From NCBI GenBank assembly GCA_016789785.1, contig JAEUQE010000315.1:1-8029 (forward strand): a DNA stretch of 8,029 nt, given 5' to 3'. Numbering within the stretch: the first letter of the stretch is position 1; every line of letters starts with the position of its first letter. This document shows, piece by piece, positions 1-7,788 of the stretch. A model generated the notes under the pieces. The model did no database searches. It saw nothing but the letters and a program-made list of their open reading frames with translations, and was not told the origin of the DNA. This DNA is from Bryobacterales bacterium (GTDB lineage: Bacteria; Acidobacteriota; Terriglobia; Bryobacterales; Bryobacteraceae). The position numbers and the translations under genes are program-made.

Positions 1-263
1 GGGGTGAACTGAATGCGCTTGAACACCAGTCCGAGCGACTGTGCCAGTGTGCGCACAAGCAGCGTCTTCGCGGTGCCGGGAAGCCCCGTGATCAGACAGT
101 TGCCGCCCACGAACAGCGCGGTCAGCACCTGATCGAGGACCTCATCCTGCCCTACGATCACGCGGCGGACTTGCGTCACGATGTCGCCATACACCTTCTG
201 GAAACGGTCGATGCGGAGTTTCAGTTCAGCGGCATCGAGTTGAGTGTCGACAGTAGCAGACAT
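1..263 (-). CDS. MoxR-family AAA+ ATPase, N-terminal part (runs off the left edge)
   Basis: Reading leftward from an ATG at 263, 87 complete codons are present before the window ends, with no stop. The protein carries VIVGQD at residues 35-40 and a clear Walker A motif, GLPGTAKT (residues 60-67), followed by RTLAQSLG and KRIQFTP. This succession is typical of MoxR-type AAA+ ATPases. Walker B, sensor and arginine-finger regions lie outside the window. MoxR ATPases are cytoplasmic and are known to work with vWA-domain proteins as ATP-driven chaperone-like remodelers. A vWA protein is encoded two genes upstream in the same operon, which fits that pairing. The start lies 7 bp after the stop of the TPR peptidase gene and has only a weak purine-rich stretch rather than a good Shine-Dalgarno sequence, so translation probably depends on coupling. 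Family assignment is firm; the cellular substrate is unknown. Confidence 0.93.
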   Translation of the reverse strand, partial: MSATVDTQLDAAELKLRIDRFQKVYGDIVTQVRRVIVGQDEVLDQVLTALFVGGNCLITGLPGTAKTLLVRTLAQSLGLVFKRIQFT

Positions 264-270
264 GAGAGTA

Positions 271-2565
271 TCAGTTGGCTTTCTTCTTCGAATTCAATTC
301 CAGCAGCAGCTTCTGCGCGGGGCGGTAACCCGGTGCCGCTTCCAGCGCGAGCAAAACCTGCTCAAACGCATCGTCGGTGCGATTCGCCTTCACATACGCC
401 TGGGCAAGATTGTAGTGCGATGCCGCCACATCCACGGGCTTCGATGCCAGCGAGGCCTGAAACTCGCGAACGGCGATGCTCACTGACCCATGCGCCAGGC
501 TCAGTTCGCCATACTTGCGATGCATCTCGGCGTCGGCCACCGGATAAATATAGTTCAGCTTCTCCAGCACCGCGATCGCGTCCTTCGGCCGGCTGTGCTC
601 TTCATACAACCCCGCCAGCTTCTTCAGCGCCTCCGGATTGCGTCCGCCCACCTTGGCGTACCGCTCCAATTCGCTCATCGCGGACTTCTTGTCGCCCTTG
701 GCCGTGTAGGCCTCGGCGAGAAACTCGTAGATGTTGCCCGCTTCCACGTAGTCGGCGAACCAGTCGCGGATCTCCACGCCGTCCTTGATCACATCGTCGT
801 GCCGCTTCTCCTTGGCCGCCGTCGCAATCACGCGCACGCGCTTGGTCCAATCGGCGAACTTCGCCAGTGGAGTCGCAAGTTGCTTCTCGAGCCACGCCAG
901 GAACTCCTTATCGAAGGCTTCCGGCTTCATCCCAAGCTGATCCTCAATCACCTTCGGCGTCGGAGTGTTCTTGGCGAACTGGTTCATCATATCGAGCAGC
1001 TTTTGAAAGCCCCACTTCTCCGCAATGTAATCGCAGATGCGGCCGGCCTGAAAGTACGACACGATGACCTGCATCGGATAAGTCGGCCGGATGAAGCCAC
1101 GATCGAGCGTCGCCACCGGAAGCAACTTCTTGTCTCGAACCGCGCTGAGCACCGTGGGATCGAGGCGATCGCCCCAATCCGGCGCAACCGCGGTCTCCTC
1201 ATGCACGGCGAGCCCTTCGGTGAACCAGCGCGGCACCCGGTGCTTCGTCGCGCTGAGCACAAACACATGGCTCAGCTCATGCCACATCGTGCTCGCCCAA
1301 TGAAAGCTGCCGGGCGGCCGTCCGCTCGGGCTATCCATCGCGACCACGTTGCCAAACGCCACGCCCAACGCACCGAGGCCGGGCAAGCCCAGCGTACGCA
1401 CTGCGAAGTCTTCATGATTGGGATAAACTTCCAGCCTGACCTTCTCCTTGATCGCAACCTTATACTTCTTCTCGTAGGTCGCGACGGCCTTTTCAAGCTC
1501 CGGCAGAATGTAGAGCTTCAACAGTTCGGCTTCCTTCTTGTCCAGCCGGACTTCGCTCCGCTGGCCGGCCACCGTGACAAAATTCTTGTAAGTGTCCATC
1601 AGCCGCAGCGAATTCGTCGTGGCCGCATCGCGCCAGCCATTGTTGTGCGCGATCTCAAGGTGGCGGCGAGCCTCATCCTCCATGCTCAGGCGCATGTAGG
1701 TGATGCCGAGTTCGGAGTGGGCGGCGTAATAAGTGGGATCCCGTTTGATCGCTTCCTTCAGATATTCAATCGCTTCCAGATAGCGCCGGTTCAACTGCAA
1801 CTGATGCCCGACCAAATGGTAGCCCGGCGCATACACCGGGTTCACCTGGTCCATCTTCGCGAGCCACGTGACAGGCTTGTCTTCCAGAAGCTCCAGAATG
1901 CCCAACACGGCCATCGCGTCCAACGAGTCGCCGTTGAGTTGCAGAGCCTTCTCCGCTTCCTTGCGCGCCTTGTCGAAGCTGATATCTTCCAGCGCCAGCC
2001 GCGCCAGCACTTCCTGCGCCTCCACGTTCTTCGGATCCGCTTTCAGCGCCTGCTCCGCGAACTCCGTTGCCTTCGCCTCAAAGTGTTCCGATGCCGCGAT
2101 CGCCATGCCAACCAGTGCCGGCGGATAGTCGGGCAGCAATTGCAATGCCTCCTTGAAGAGCTTCTCGGCTTCCACGCCGTTGTAGCGCTCCAGGAACAAT
2201 CGTCCCCACCGGGTGCGGATCTCGGCGGTATTCGGATTCAGCGCCACGGCCTGCCGGAACGCGGTGTTGGCCTGTTGAAACTGCCCCAGTCCCCACAACC
2301 CCTCGGCCACCAGGTAAGCGTCGCGCCGCCCGCTGAGATTGGCATAACAGGTGCGAGCCTGCTCCACGCGCCCGTAGTGGCGATGCTTGTGGCATTCCTC
2401 AACCGCCCGCGCGGAAGCGGGTGGCAAGGGGGTCGCCGACGCGGCTGCAGGCTGTGCTGGTGCGGGCCGCGAAGCCCCCGGCTGAGCGCATGCTGACGAC
2501 GCGATTGCCGCCGCGATCACCACGCATCGCCCGAATCGCGCACCTGATTCGAACCACCGGCTCAT
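271..2565 (-). CDS. Exported TPR protein with central gluzincin (MA-like) metallopeptidase domain
   Basis: This is a 764-residue protein. Residues 1-26 form an export signal ending in SSACAQ: either an imperfect lipobox with Cys26 or a signal peptidase I site. A Pro/Ala-rich linker follows to about residue 50. TPR-like helical repeats occupy roughly 55-310 (for example around AFRQAVALNPN and EYLKEAIKRDP) and return at about 610-760. Between them sits a peptidase_MA-like zinc metallopeptidase domain, about 340-560. Its HELSH motif is at 429-433 and its third ligand candidate Glu450 lies in TEGLAVHEE (449-457), so the gluzincin signature is complete. The protein is predicted to act outside the cytoplasm, with TPRs binding partners or substrates on both sides of the catalytic domain. 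The ATG overlaps the stop of the preceding caspase-fold gene as ATGA, indicating translational coupling. Proteolytic activity is inferred from intact motifs; the substrate is unknown. Confidence 0.9.
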   Translation of the reverse strand: MSRWFESGARFGRCVVIAAAIASSACAQPGASRPAPAQPAAASATPLPPASARAVEECHKHRHYGRVEQARTCYANLSGRRDAYLVAEGLWGLGQFQQANTAFRQAVALNPNTAEIRTRWGRLFLERYNGVEAEKLFKEALQLLPDYPPALVGMAIAASEHFEAKATEFAEQALKADPKNVEAQEVLARLALEDISFDKARKEAEKALQLNGDSLDAMAVLGILELLEDKPVTWLAKMDQVNPVYAPGYHLVGHQLQLNRRYLEAIEYLKEAIKRDPTYYAAHSELGITYMRLSMEDEARRHLEIAHNNGWRDAATTNSLRLMDTYKNFVTVAGQRSEVRLDKKEAELLKLYILPELEKAVATYEKKYKVAIKEKVRLEVYPNHEDFAVRTLGLPGLGALGVAFGNVVAMDSPSGRPPGSFHWASTMWHELSHVFVLSATKHRVPRWFTEGLAVHEETAVAPDWGDRLDPTVLSAVRDKKLLPVATLDRGFIRPTYPMQVIVSYFQAGRICDYIAEKWGFQKLLDMMNQFAKNTPTPKVIEDQLGMKPEAFDKEFLAWLEKQLATPLAKFADWTKRVRVIATAAKEKRHDDVIKDGVEIRDWFADYVEAGNIYEFLAEAYTAKGDKKSAMSELERYAKVGGRNPEALKKLAGLYEEHSRPKDAIAVLEKLNYIYPVADAEMHRKYGELSLAHGSVSIAVREFQASLASKPVDVAASHYNLAQAYVKANRTDDAFEQVLLALEAAPGYRPAQKLLLELNSKKKAN

Positions 2566-3479
2566 CGATCGATCTCCGCTTGCACCTGCGCCAACTCCAC
2601 CAAAAGCGCCGACAACTGCTTCCGGTACTGATCGCTCGGCATGGCCGCCTTCTGATACTTTAACTGTGCAATCTGCTGCTCCAGTTGCTCCTTGCGTTCC
2701 AGCATCTTCCGCTTCTCAGGGCTACTGGCGGCCTGCTGCGCCTTGCCGATGCGCAGCATTGCGAACCGCGACACCAGCGCACCCTGGCCGTTCTCCACCG
2801 AAGGATCGCGAACCGCTTCGCCCTTACCCGTATCCTCCACCTGCGCGTGCTCGGTGGCAAGCCGCTTCGCCTTCTCATAGAAGGCCGCGGTCTTCGTCAC
2901 CGCATAGCGGTATGCTTCCAGCGCACTTATGATCTCGTTCTTATCCACATCGCATGCACTGTCGCGCAAGGCTTCCGCCCAGTAGCGCGCAAACACCGTG
3001 GCGTTCTTCTCGGTGCCGCTCTTGGTGGCCATGATTACCGCGCGGCCCGGTTTCTTGAGCCCGTTCAGCGAACCGCCGCTCGCACTGGTCATATTCACCA
3101 CCAACTGCTGGCCAGGGAACTTGTCCATGAATCCCGCCAGTTCGGATGCGGAAACATCCGGGCCCGGAAGATTGAACTTGTAGTCGGCGCCATCGAACGT
3201 TCCGTGCCCGATCAGCATGATGACCAGGCCATCCTGCGCATTCGCTCCGCGCGCCATGCTCTGCAACACCTCGGACAGCCTCGCTTTCGTCGCAGTGGCC
3301 CCGCTCAAGGTCTCGATCCGGGCCGCGCCCGCCGATTGCTTCAGCAATCCGTCGATCTCCTTGGCCAGACCCGTGAATCGCTGTTCGAATTCAGGCTCGC
3401 CGCCCAGGCCCGCCACCGTCACATAGTAAGTTCCGGCCTCCGCGCACGCGGCCAGCGCAAACAGCAGCAGGACCCTCAT
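2562..3479 (-). CDS. Secreted caspase/legumain-fold (clan CD-like) protein with Ser at the nucleophile position
   Basis: A 305-residue protein starting at an ATG that overlaps the upstream stop as ATGA. A GTG at 3491 would add four residues (MGCR) and a better charged N-region. The short hydrophobic start includes LAAC (residues 9-12), so it may be a lipoprotein or a signal peptidase I substrate. Residues 17-175 look like a C13/C14-type fold: a beta strand (TYYVTVAGLGG), a T-x-A-T-K helix start at about 61-65, IGHG with His92, and the strand VVNMTSASGGS (127-137), where clan CD peptidases carry D-x-C-x-S-G. Here Ser132 occupies the expected Cys position. The only cysteines are Cys12 and Cys176. 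Residues 177-188 resemble an EF-hand loop, and 253-305 are a charged coiled coil. It may be a pseudopeptidase scaffold or a serine variant. The fold call is moderately sure; activity is uncertain. Confidence 0.78.
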   Translation of the reverse strand: MRVLLLFALAACAEAGTYYVTVAGLGGEPEFEQRFTGLAKEIDGLLKQSAGAARIETLSGATATKARLSEVLQSMARGANAQDGLVIMLIGHGTFDGADYKFNLPGPDVSASELAGFMDKFPGQQLVVNMTSASGGSLNGLKKPGRAVIMATKSGTEKNATVFARYWAEALRDSACDVDKNEIISALEAYRYAVTKTAAFYEKAKRLATEHAQVEDTGKGEAVRDPSVENGQGALVSRFAMLRIGKAQQAASSPEKRKMLERKEQLEQQIAQLKYQKAAMPSDQYRKQLSALLVELAQVQAEIDR

Positions 3480-5737
3480 ACGACACCCCACTTGCGGCGC
3501 AGCAGCCACTCGCCCGCGCGCATCAACAGCAGCAGCAGAAAGAACGCCGGCATGTTCCACAGATCCTTCGTCTCCCGCATGGAGATGCCGGCCTCCGAGT
3601 AGGAGATCTGCTCGGACAACTTCGCAAGATTCGACACGGGATAATACGCGCCCGCCGTCTCCGCCGCCAGTTTCTCCAGCAACTCGCGATTCTGCTCCGC
3701 GCCGAAGTACTCCGCCACTCCATCTTCGCGGCGGAAGTTCACCACATCGCGGCCCATCTCCTCCTCGCCTCGCTTGGCCAGCACTTCGGCCACGTAGGCG
3801 CCCGTTTTCTCCGCGCGCCACTCGACGACATACGCGCCGGGCGTTAGCGGATCGGGCGAAAGCTCCAATTGCTCAGCGGCGCCGCCCGGGCCAATCACGT
3901 TCGCCGTAACCTTGGCATCCGCCGCGGGCAGATAGTTCTTGTCACGAACATCGGCCCGCAGTACCAATTTCGTCTCATCGGCCAACACCGGTTTCGGCGT
4001 CAGCGCGATCACACGGCCTGGAGTGTCCTGCACAAGCCATCGCAACAACTGCTGCCAGAACATCTCGTGGGATTTATCGGCTACCGGCTGGAGCATCTGC
4101 CACCGCCAGCTTCCCTGCGTCGCGAATACTCCCACGCGGCCGCGCCCGTAGTTCTGAGTCACCAGCAACGGCAGCTTGCCCCCGGAGGAAGGCAGCGCGT
4201 CCACCAGCGTGAGTGCGCCGGGTTTCGGTGTCCCCGCATCCTGATAATCAGCCAGTTGCGGCAACTTCTTCCAACGCTCCACGTTCTTCTCGGGATTCTC
4301 TTCCAAACGGCAAATCAGACTGTCGCGGCCGGCTTGCGTCAATTCGACCAGCGCGGGATCTCTGCGGAACGTCGACTTCCGGTCCGGCAACACCACAGGC
4401 AGCATCTCCGCCATCGCCGATCGTCCCCAACCACCTTCGGAAAGTCCTCCGCGTCCGGCCATGAAGAGCAGTCCGCCGCCGCGCCGGTCCACAAACTGCT
4501 TCAGAATCTCCATCTGCGTCACCGAGAAGTACCCGGCTTCCACGCCGCCGACGATGATGCCCTGATATCCGAACAGTTCTTCCACCTTCGAAGGAAAGCC
4601 CTGCTCCAGTTCCGCCGGGTTGTTGATCCCCTGCCGGTAGATCTTGTTCTGCGTGGTGCGAATGATGGTGGCCAGTGTGAGGCTGCGATCCTCCTCCACC
4701 GCGCGCCGGACGAACTTGAACTCCCATTTCGGTTCGCCCTCAATGTAGAGGATGCGCGGCTTGCGGTTTTCCACGTTCACAATGCGGCTCACCGAGTTAT
4801 TGTTCGGATTCTCTTCCTGCGCCAGCGGCTCCACCGCCACGCGCAGATTCTTCAGCCCGGCGCTGCCCGTATTGAAGACGACCGCTTCGGTCTGCAGAGC
4901 GCCGTCGCTTTTGAGAGTGATCTCCTGCGACGTGAGCGTGCTCGAATCGCTCTTTACCGTGATCCGCGCTTTTGCATTGTCGTAGCCCCGCTGCTTCACG
5001 GTGACCGCGGCACTCACGCGCGAATCCTCAAGCGCCCGCGGCGCAAGCTGAACGTCCGTGACTTCGATATCCTTGTCGAACTTCTCGCGCCCCACGCCGA
5101 CCGCATGCACCGGAATGCGCTGCCGCTTCAGCAGATTCAGCGTGTCCAGATCAATGCCGCCCGAGTTGTCCGCGCCATCGCTCATCAGCACCACCGCGCC
5201 GATGGGCAGCGTGGCCGACTCCGCCACAACCTGCGCCAGATTGTCGCCGATTCGCGTGGCCGAGCCTTCCGCCTTCAACTCATCCAGCTTCTCAATTCGC
5301 TCCAGCTTGCCGTCGAAGCGGTACAGCCGCACCTGGAACTTCTTCTGCAGATCCGCCAGCATTCCCTTGTTGAGCACATCCAGCACCTGCTGCTTGCGCG
5401 AGGCCCCGTTCTCAACCAGCGACATCGACTTCGAATCATCCAGCACCACGGCGACAATGTTCTGTTGCGGCTTCAGTGTGGCCACGCTCAACGCCGGCTG
5501 CCATAGCATCAGCAATAGCAACGCCAGCATCGCTGCCTGCAGTGCCCAGATGGCCGCCAATCGCATGCCCCGCACACGCCCGGCCGCAAGATTTCGCTTT
5601 TGCCACGCCGCGTAGCCGAGCAGTGCCGCTCCGCCGAGGATCAGCAGAATCAACACCCACACCGGCCACGAGCCCAGCAGTACAATCTTGCCCTTGGAGA
5701 ACACCGGGGCCGGGTAGTTGAAGAAGAAGTCGAACAT
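3476..5737 (-). CDS. Membrane vWA / glutamine-amidotransferase-like domain protein
   Basis: A 753-residue integral membrane protein. Two hydrophobic segments lie near the N-terminus (about 23-45 and 60-80). A von Willebrand factor A domain follows (about 93-215), with MIDAS residues Asp100, Ser102 and Ser104 in DDSKSMS, Thr161, and Asp187 in MSDGADNSGG. A beta-rich stretch (about 220-325) leads into a class I glutamine amidotransferase-like domain (about 326-560). That domain opens with RILYIEGEPKWEFKFVRRA and includes GGGLLFMAGRGG. A C-terminal beta domain precedes a last membrane segment (about 729-742), followed by the basic tail RRKWGVV. This layout matches large BatA-neighbourhood proteins found beside MoxR and DUF58 genes. 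The complete MIDAS suggests metal-dependent partner binding, probably with the operon's MoxR system. An AGGAG lies 17 nt before the ATG, unusually far, and no closer in-frame start exists. It ends in an ATGA overlap with the caspase-fold gene. Confidence 0.9.
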   Translation of the reverse strand: MFDFFFNYPAPVFSKGKIVLLGSWPVWVLILLILGGAALLGYAAWQKRNLAAGRVRGMRLAAIWALQAAMLALLLLMLWQPALSVATLKPQQNIVAVVLDDSKSMSLVENGASRKQQVLDVLNKGMLADLQKKFQVRLYRFDGKLERIEKLDELKAEGSATRIGDNLAQVVAESATLPIGAVVLMSDGADNSGGIDLDTLNLLKRQRIPVHAVGVGREKFDKDIEVTDVQLAPRALEDSRVSAAVTVKQRGYDNAKARITVKSDSSTLTSQEITLKSDGALQTEAVVFNTGSAGLKNLRVAVEPLAQEENPNNNSVSRIVNVENRKPRILYIEGEPKWEFKFVRRAVEEDRSLTLATIIRTTQNKIYRQGINNPAELEQGFPSKVEELFGYQGIIVGGVEAGYFSVTQMEILKQFVDRRGGGLLFMAGRGGLSEGGWGRSAMAEMLPVVLPDRKSTFRRDPALVELTQAGRDSLICRLEENPEKNVERWKKLPQLADYQDAGTPKPGALTLVDALPSSGGKLPLLVTQNYGRGRVGVFATQGSWRWQMLQPVADKSHEMFWQQLLRWLVQDTPGRVIALTPKPVLADETKLVLRADVRDKNYLPAADAKVTANVIGPGGAAEQLELSPDPLTPGAYVVEWRAEKTGAYVAEVLAKRGEEEMGRDVVNFRREDGVAEYFGAEQNRELLEKLAAETAGAYYPVSNLAKLSEQISYSEAGISMRETKDLWNMPAFFLLLLLMRAGEWLLRRKWGVV

Positions 5738-5762
5738 GGTTGCGCCGGAACGGACTCCTATT

Positions 5763-6584
5763 CTAGTGCGTCATCGCGTAGATAATGTAATTGATTCCGA
5801 CGCGATATGCGAGCGACGCAAACCGCTCGGGATATTCGGGCGCGTCTGCCCACTCCCAAGCATCTCCAAGATCCATGTTGTGGCAGATGGCGACCATAAT
5901 TCTTCCACGGTCGTCGTAAATCCCCCGCCACTTGGCTTCCACGCCATCATACTCCCAGTCGCGGCCCGTGTAGTAGCGGATGATGCCCGCCACTTGAAAC
6001 CTCTCGTCGAGATCATACAGCACATGGAAGATGGCGTCTTTGTTCTCAATATCGACGATCGGCCGGTCGGGAAACACGCGGCTCATCGAAGCCGTGAAAA
6101 TATCCCATTCGAAGGTGCCGTGGAAATCGTCCGTCATCAGAAAGCCGCCGCGCATCAGGTACTCGCGCAGCTTGCGCGCCTGATTGTCGGGCAGATCCCA
6201 GTGCCCCGGTTCGACAACGTAAATCCAGGGGTAGTTGAAAAGGTCGTCGGTTTCCAGATCGACTACATGCTCCACAGATCGGGAATGAATGCGCGAGAGG
6301 CGGCGGACGCCCTGCACGAATTGACGGTCGGCCTTCGGATAATCGACGGTCCAGTTTCCGCGCATCGACCAGCTCATGGGGCCGCCGCGAAACGAGGGAT
6401 AGCGCAGACGCGCAAAAACGTACTCCGTCTTTTCGCCGGCGTCGGAGGGAAGCGGAAGGGGAGTGTCGTCTTCTTCGAAGAACATCCGTTGCCGAGGCTG
6501 TTGGAACTGTTGTTGGAAGGCGTAGCCCACACCGAGCAGCACAAACACTGCTGCGAGCGCGAACAAGCCACTTCGGATGCCCAT
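5763..6584 (-). CDS. DUF4159-family membrane-anchored protein
   Basis: A 273-residue protein from the ATG at 6584; a TTG directly upstream (6587) would add one residue. I chose the ATG because GGGAG at 6598-6594 lies 9 nt before it. Residues 4-22 are a hydrophobic signal anchor, or a signal peptide ending near YAFQ. A Gln/Glu/Pro-rich linker follows. The DUF4159 domain covers about 52-270, with the recognisable segments YVFARLRYPS, WTVDYPKADRQF, YPWIYVVEPGHWDL and YLMRGGFLMTDDFHG. The strand-turn pattern of the last segments resembles a GATase-like Rossmann fold, but no catalytic triad was identified. DUF4159 proteins commonly neighbour MoxR, DUF58 and vWA genes, as here, where this is the first gene of the operon. 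The following vWA gene starts 25 bp after its stop. Biochemical function is unknown for the family. Confidence 0.9.
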   Translation of the reverse strand: MGIRSGLFALAAVFVLLGVGYAFQQQFQQPRQRMFFEEDDTPLPLPSDAGEKTEYVFARLRYPSFRGGPMSWSMRGNWTVDYPKADRQFVQGVRRLSRIHSRSVEHVVDLETDDLFNYPWIYVVEPGHWDLPDNQARKLREYLMRGGFLMTDDFHGTFEWDIFTASMSRVFPDRPIVDIENKDAIFHVLYDLDERFQVAGIIRYYTGRDWEYDGVEAKWRGIYDDRGRIMVAICHNMDLGDAWEWADAPEYPERFASLAYRVGINYIIYAMTH

Positions 6585-6593
6585 CAAAGGCCG

Positions 6594-6598
6594 CTCCC
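6594..6598 (-). promoter_or_regulatory. Ribosome binding site of the DUF4159 gene
   Basis: On the minus strand GGGAG lies 9 nt before the ATG at 6584 and 6 nt before the alternative TTG at 6587. It is the only well-placed Shine-Dalgarno-like element in the minus-strand operon. The downstream genes rely on overlaps or short gaps. Confidence 0.6.
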
Positions 6599-6611
6599 GG
6601 TTTTGGTCACT

Positions 6612-6632
6612 AGAATACCACAGGGCACTATA
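6612..6632 (-). promoter_or_regulatory. Candidate promoter elements for the minus-strand operon
   Basis: Reading the minus strand, two possible -10 boxes occur in the AT-richest part of the intergenic region: TATAGT (6632-6627) and the extended-type TGGTATTCT (6620-6612). Either would give a short leader of about 20-40 nt before the DUF4159 start with its GGGAG site. No good TTGACA-like -35 box lies at the right distance from either, so these are weak candidates. An 8-bp palindrome, AGACGTCT (6640-6647), lies just upstream and could be an operator or chance. Confidence 0.3.
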
Positions 6633-6641
6633 GGGATTTAG

Positions 6642-7455
<814 letters not shown>

Positions 7456-7459
<4 letters not shown>

Positions 7460-7480
7460 AGAGCGGCCTCTAGTGCTCTC
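7456..7480 (+). repeat. Overlapping alternative hairpins at the stop of the DUF5615 gene
   Basis: Two mutually exclusive 6-bp stems can form. One pairs CTAGAG (7456-7461) with CTCTAG (7468-7473) across a 6-nt loop. The other pairs GAGAGC (7459-7464) with GCTCTC (7475-7480) across a 10-nt loop. The UAG stop lies inside the first stem. No T-run follows, so this is not a standard intrinsic terminator. It may protect the mRNA end, or be chance. Confidence 0.35.
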
Positions 7481-7605
7481 CTATGGGGCGGACGTCGCCG
7501 ATTTGTTCGGGAAACGGCATGAGTCCCGCCCACGTTTTGATACATAGGCACAGTCACGCCGACTCTTGCTTGCATCCTGGCGCTCGCTCTGTTTCACTGG
7601 AACCT

Positions 7606-7788
7606 GTGGACAGTCCCTCCGCGCCGGAACGCTACGTCGATCCCGTAATCGAAGTCTACAAGAAAGACGTGGACCGTACGCTGATCCGTGCGCTCCTGAA
7701 GCTCACCCCAACCGAGCGCCTGCAGCGGCTCCAGGACATGATGCACCTGCATGCCGAGTTCGAACGCGCCCGCACGAAGAAGCCATGA
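7606..7788 (+). CDS. Small helical partner protein encoded before a nucleotidyltransferase
   Basis: A 60-residue protein if read from the GTG at 7606. The frame is open from an ATG at 7483 and has another ATG at 7519, but that upstream part (His/Cys/Ser-rich) looks unlike the rest. The conserved-looking block starts at VDPVIEVYKKDVDRTLIRALL and continues KLTPTERLQRLQDMMHLHAEF, predicted as two charged helices. Short proteins of this type, with a Y-K-x-D-V-D-R-T-L-I segment followed by T-x-E-R-L-x-x-L, are familiar as the gene just before nucleotidyltransferase-fold proteins in diverse bacteria. Its TGA overlaps the next ATG as ATGA. An antitoxin or subunit role is plausible but inferred from the arrangement. 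No strong Shine-Dalgarno sequence was found before any of the starts, so the N-terminus is uncertain. Confidence 0.7.
   Translation: MDSPSAPERYVDPVIEVYKKDVDRTLIRALLKLTPTERLQRLQDMMHLHAEFERARTKKP

Noticed and set aside
490..2496. Long open frame of 668 codons on the plus strand
   Set aside because: It lies wholly antisense to the TPR-gluzincin gene, whose motifs (HELSH, TPRs, signal peptide) are unmistakable. The plus-strand product is rich in Arg, His, Leu and Gln without domain motifs, as expected for the complement of GC-rich codons.
2685..3602. Plus-strand frame of 305 codons opposite the caspase-fold gene
   Set aside because: Shadow of the real gene; no recognisable motif, and it crosses the junction between two minus-strand genes.
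3480..3821. Upstream extension of the caspase-fold reading frame into the vWA gene
   Set aside because: It would overlap the vWA gene by over 300 bp with a Gly/Arg-rich sequence. The ATGA junction and the signal-like N-terminus support starting at 3479 (or 3491).
3869..5506. Long open frame of 545 codons on the plus strand
   Set aside because: It is antisense to the vWA/GATase-like gene and has the same Arg/His/Gln-rich shadow composition. The minus-strand frame has a full MIDAS motif and TM segments.
5718..6641. Plus-strand frame of 307 codons opposite the DUF4159 gene
   Set aside because: The minus strand encodes a clear DUF4159 domain; the plus-strand product has no domain-like pattern.
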